Assembly (NCBI GenBank): GCA_009103225.1
Contig: RHPI01003729.1
Span: forward strand, 1-64,000
DNA length: 64,000 nucleotides
Source of the DNA: Chlorokybus atmophyticus
Lineage: Eukaryota; Streptophyta; Chlorokybophyceae; Chlorokybales; Chlorokybaceae
Direction of reading: 5' to 3'
A model generated the notes under the pieces. The model had not been told where the DNA came from and ran no database searches. It was given only the letters and a program-made list of their open reading frames with translations. The translations under genes were made by a program, and so were the position numbers. Shown here in pieces: positions 61,801-64,000 of this stretch. How positions within the stretch are numbered: the first letter of the stretch is position 1; the number at the start of each line of letters is the position of its first letter.

Positions 61801-62782
61801 AAGCATGGTGGCTCATCAACGGGTTGTGGCAGGTGCTTGTGTTGGCATCTGAGCTGCTGGACTGAATGCATGCTGCCGCATGCATTGAATGCAATGAACT
61901 CATGCTTGATTGTTTCTTGCAGTCTGCGGTGCTGTATTACAGTGTGGTGTTCCTCTTTGGGCACATTACGACTCTTCACTCCGGGCTGGCTCTGGTAAAC
62001 AGCCCGCACACTTCGTGCACGTACCATGAGGTTCACATGCGTGCGTGTACAACAGTGTTGTCTCACAGGGTGCGGATGCAGCGGGCACGGCGTTGTACAC
62101 TGCCGCGCTCGTGGTAGTGACGGTGCAGCTGGCAACCATGGTCCAGTACTGGCCCTGGCCGCTTCACTTGGTACTATGGGGCAGCCTGGCGGTGTGGATC
62201 ATTGCCATCACAATTGCGCCCGCGCTATATGGCGGCATCTTCAGAACCGCCCTTGCCCCCACAGTAGCCTTCTGGCTGTTCTTGCTGCTGATGGTTCCTG
62301 CGCCAGCGGTTGTGGACTTCACCCTGCATGCAACACGGAGGTACATGGTTGATTCAGTCAGTGCAGCATTGCATCAGAGTGCGAGCGCAACTGCTGCTAT
62401 TACTTAGTAGACTGCATGAGCCCGACTGTACACTGTAAATCTGCGTCCCATCTGCAATTTGCAGTACACTTGTTGTCTGGTCTTGTGGGTGTGCATTGGT
62501 CGTGGACTCGTTAGCTATGATGGCAGGTATCTGAGACCAAAGCCTCATCACATAGCACAGGAGGTGATGAAGCTGCCCAAGGCGCAGTTCCAGCAACTGT
62601 GTCACGCACGCAAGGCAAGGATGTCATTCCCTGGCAACAGCAATTTTACCACAAATGGCGCTGCCGATGCTGATGATTGGGAAGGGACTGCGGCGCCGGA
62701 TGGACCGCTGGATGGAATTGAGCTGGTTGAAGCTAATGGCCAAACGCATTATCATCAGGGTGGTCACAACCATGCCGTATAG
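55828..62782 (+). CDS. P4-type ATPase B (phospholipid flippase)
   Basis: Twenty-six exons: 55828-55883, 56178-56358, 56631-56759, 56868-56959, 57198-57328, 57401-57597, 57705-57832, 57924-58041, 58120-58204, 58370-58524, 58601-58705, 58789-58996, 59082-59274, 59416-59557, 59632-59706, 59787-59909, 59969-60063, 60489-60609, 60693-60869, 60962-61042, 61127-61209, 61288-61446, 61652-61832, 61923-61994, 62069-62340, 62527-62782. The product is 1204 residues. Hallmarks are DGET (196-199), PISL (377-380), Asp431 in DKTGTLTE, and GDGAND (854-859). All 25 introns share position and phase with gene A, and 21 of 26 exons have equal length. Differences are in exons 1, 2, 13, 18 and the C-terminal tail, which is 15 residues longer here and ends in a His-rich stretch. 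Intron 20 again has a GC donor. Confidence 0.96.
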
Positions 62783-63177
62783 ATTTGTTTTGCTTGCTTG
62801 GGCTTGGGCTTGTGCGCAGTGTGTAGCTTAGGGTCAGGATTGAATAAAGCCCGGTGCAGCGTAGGGTCAGAATCGGGTTGGCTAGCTTTGTAATTAAGTT
62901 GAAGGTAATCTTGTCGTTGGCAAGTGGTTGAAACGTGGTCGATGCATTTCTTCCTTGAAGAGTGGGGTAGTTTTGATTGCTCTCTTGGACACCACTGTTG
63001 TACACGAATGCATACTATCACAAGCATGCCCAGTAAATGTACATAATGTGCTGCCTGCAGCGTCATAACAAGGATATGTGTACATGCTAACCCCAAGTCT
63101 CATTGGCTCTCCCACCACCAAATGCCAAACACACAAATGTTAACCTGCAATCACACTACACACACCGATGACCTGGC
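62783..63177. other. Convergent intergenic region
   Basis: 3' regions of P4-ATPase B (plus) and the Rab gene (minus). I see no gene. Confidence 0.6.
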
Positions 63178-64000
63178 TCAACCACAGCATCTTTTCCTCT
63201 TGGACTGTTTGTGACTATTGCTATCCACTTGAATGCTTTCTGCGTCTGGAACAGTACTCAAGGTCAGTTCGTGAACAATGAGCTTAAGCACATGCAACCT
63301 GGCCATGGACGCAACAGCTGTGCAAGCAGCAATGGGCAAGCCCAAGTCCCGCAACACACCTGTAAGTGCGCGCCTTTGCTGCAGCGCATCGGCAGTGCGC
63401 AGCACAGCGCGTTCAAACAGTACCATTGCGACTCTCTCAAACAGCCATGTGACTGACTGTTCGTCTGCGTGAATCACACATGTTGAGCGGAGGTGAGCAC
63501 ATGTTGGTTTGAGTGTGAGTAGCAGTAGAGACAATCGACGCACCTTTTTTCGCGCTGACTTCAAAGTACTCTGCGTTCATCTGGGCTGCAAGAGCCTCTG
63601 CGTGCTCGCGTGATACGCCCTGGAACATATCGCCCTGGGAGGTTTATAAATACACAATGAGGTCACCAACGCACGCACCCACGCACGCACGCACACCCCA
63701 CGCATTCCACTGTCTCCAACTACAGGGTGTCACCACACTGCACGCACGTACACATCAACATGATACCTTGCAGCCGATCAGAAATACGCAAAACTCTCCC
63801 TTGGTGACTGCAGCCCTATTCTCCATCTCCACCTCCTGCACCCACTGTCCAACGCATGTTGGAACACCCACGCCTGCCCAGCATGGACGAAGACTACGCA
63901 AGACCACAAACACACGCACATACTTTGTGCACGTTGCGGAGGGATTCTATGCTCCCGAGGTCGAAGCAGGCGAGGCAGGCCCCGGCGCCCCTGTAGTACG
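63178..64000 (-). CDS. Rab-family small GTPase, C-terminal part (N-terminus outside window), Rab34/36-like
   Basis: Five exons are visible: 64000-63924 (continues beyond the window), 63844-63767, 63634-63544, 63464-63360 and 63245-63178. The first visible exon has YYRGAGACLACFDLG, the segment after the Rab switch II. The G5 motif EVSAKK is intact. The C-terminus SKRKRCCG carries a double cysteine for geranylgeranylation, placing the protein on membranes. The G4 motif is GCKGD instead of the usual GNKxD. The spacing and the segment AAQMNAEYFEVSAKK resemble Rab34/36, whose G4 also lacks the Asn. P-loop and switch I are not in view, so the subfamily is tentative. Confidence 0.85.

Overview
The window is nuclear DNA from a photosynthetic eukaryote, most probably a green alga. 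The genes are intron-rich and lie on both strands, and I reconstructed 123 introns from reading frame, phase and homology. Several products have plant-type features: RPL26 of 146 residues starting MKY; an acyl-CoA oxidase of the plant ACX4 type; a CBM20 protein with a plastid-like leader; a tomosyn ending in MENRKWWQL; and telo-box motifs in front of housekeeping genes. I cannot name the species or class. All exon limits come from reading the sequence and have not been checked against transcripts.

Layout. 1-3150 is the pol region of a Ty3/gypsy retrotransposon ending in a PHD finger. 3151-8077 is repeat-rich and holds a possible LTR, unrecognised exon-like ORFs, a nested MITE and a tRNA-like short retroelement. 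Then come eleven spliced genes: CBM20 protein (8078-10030, minus); RPL26 (10601-11828, plus); tomosyn/Lgl-type WD40-SNARE protein (12526-21558, minus, 19 exons, introns full of CA/TG repeats and a 133-base assembly gap); PP2A B55 subunit (24926-28162, minus); CCT7 (28880-32123, plus); RING-kinase-WD40 protein (32679-36021, minus); GRWD1 (37146-40585, plus); ACX4-type acyl-CoA oxidase (41318-44101, minus); P4-ATPase A (46076-53003, minus); P4-ATPase B (55828-62782, plus); and a Rab GTPase cut by the window end (63178-64000, minus).

The order is mostly divergent and convergent pairs. CBM20/RPL26, B55/CCT7, RING-kinase/GRWD1 and the two P4-ATPases each share an upstream region. Much of the content concerns protein synthesis and folding (RPL26, CCT7, GRWD1) or membrane traffic (tomosyn, two flippases, Rab), but nothing shows that they form one system.

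The best leads are: the head-to-head inverted duplication of a 26-exon flippase gene, with its promoter block apparently copied too; an ACX4 homologue without a C-terminal PTS1 but with an N-terminal PTS2-like nonapeptide; GC-AG introns, one conserved in both flippases; a RING-kinase-WD40 protein whose kinase lacks key residues; a PHD finger in a retrotransposon; and a pair of strong intergenic hairpins at 24289-24360.
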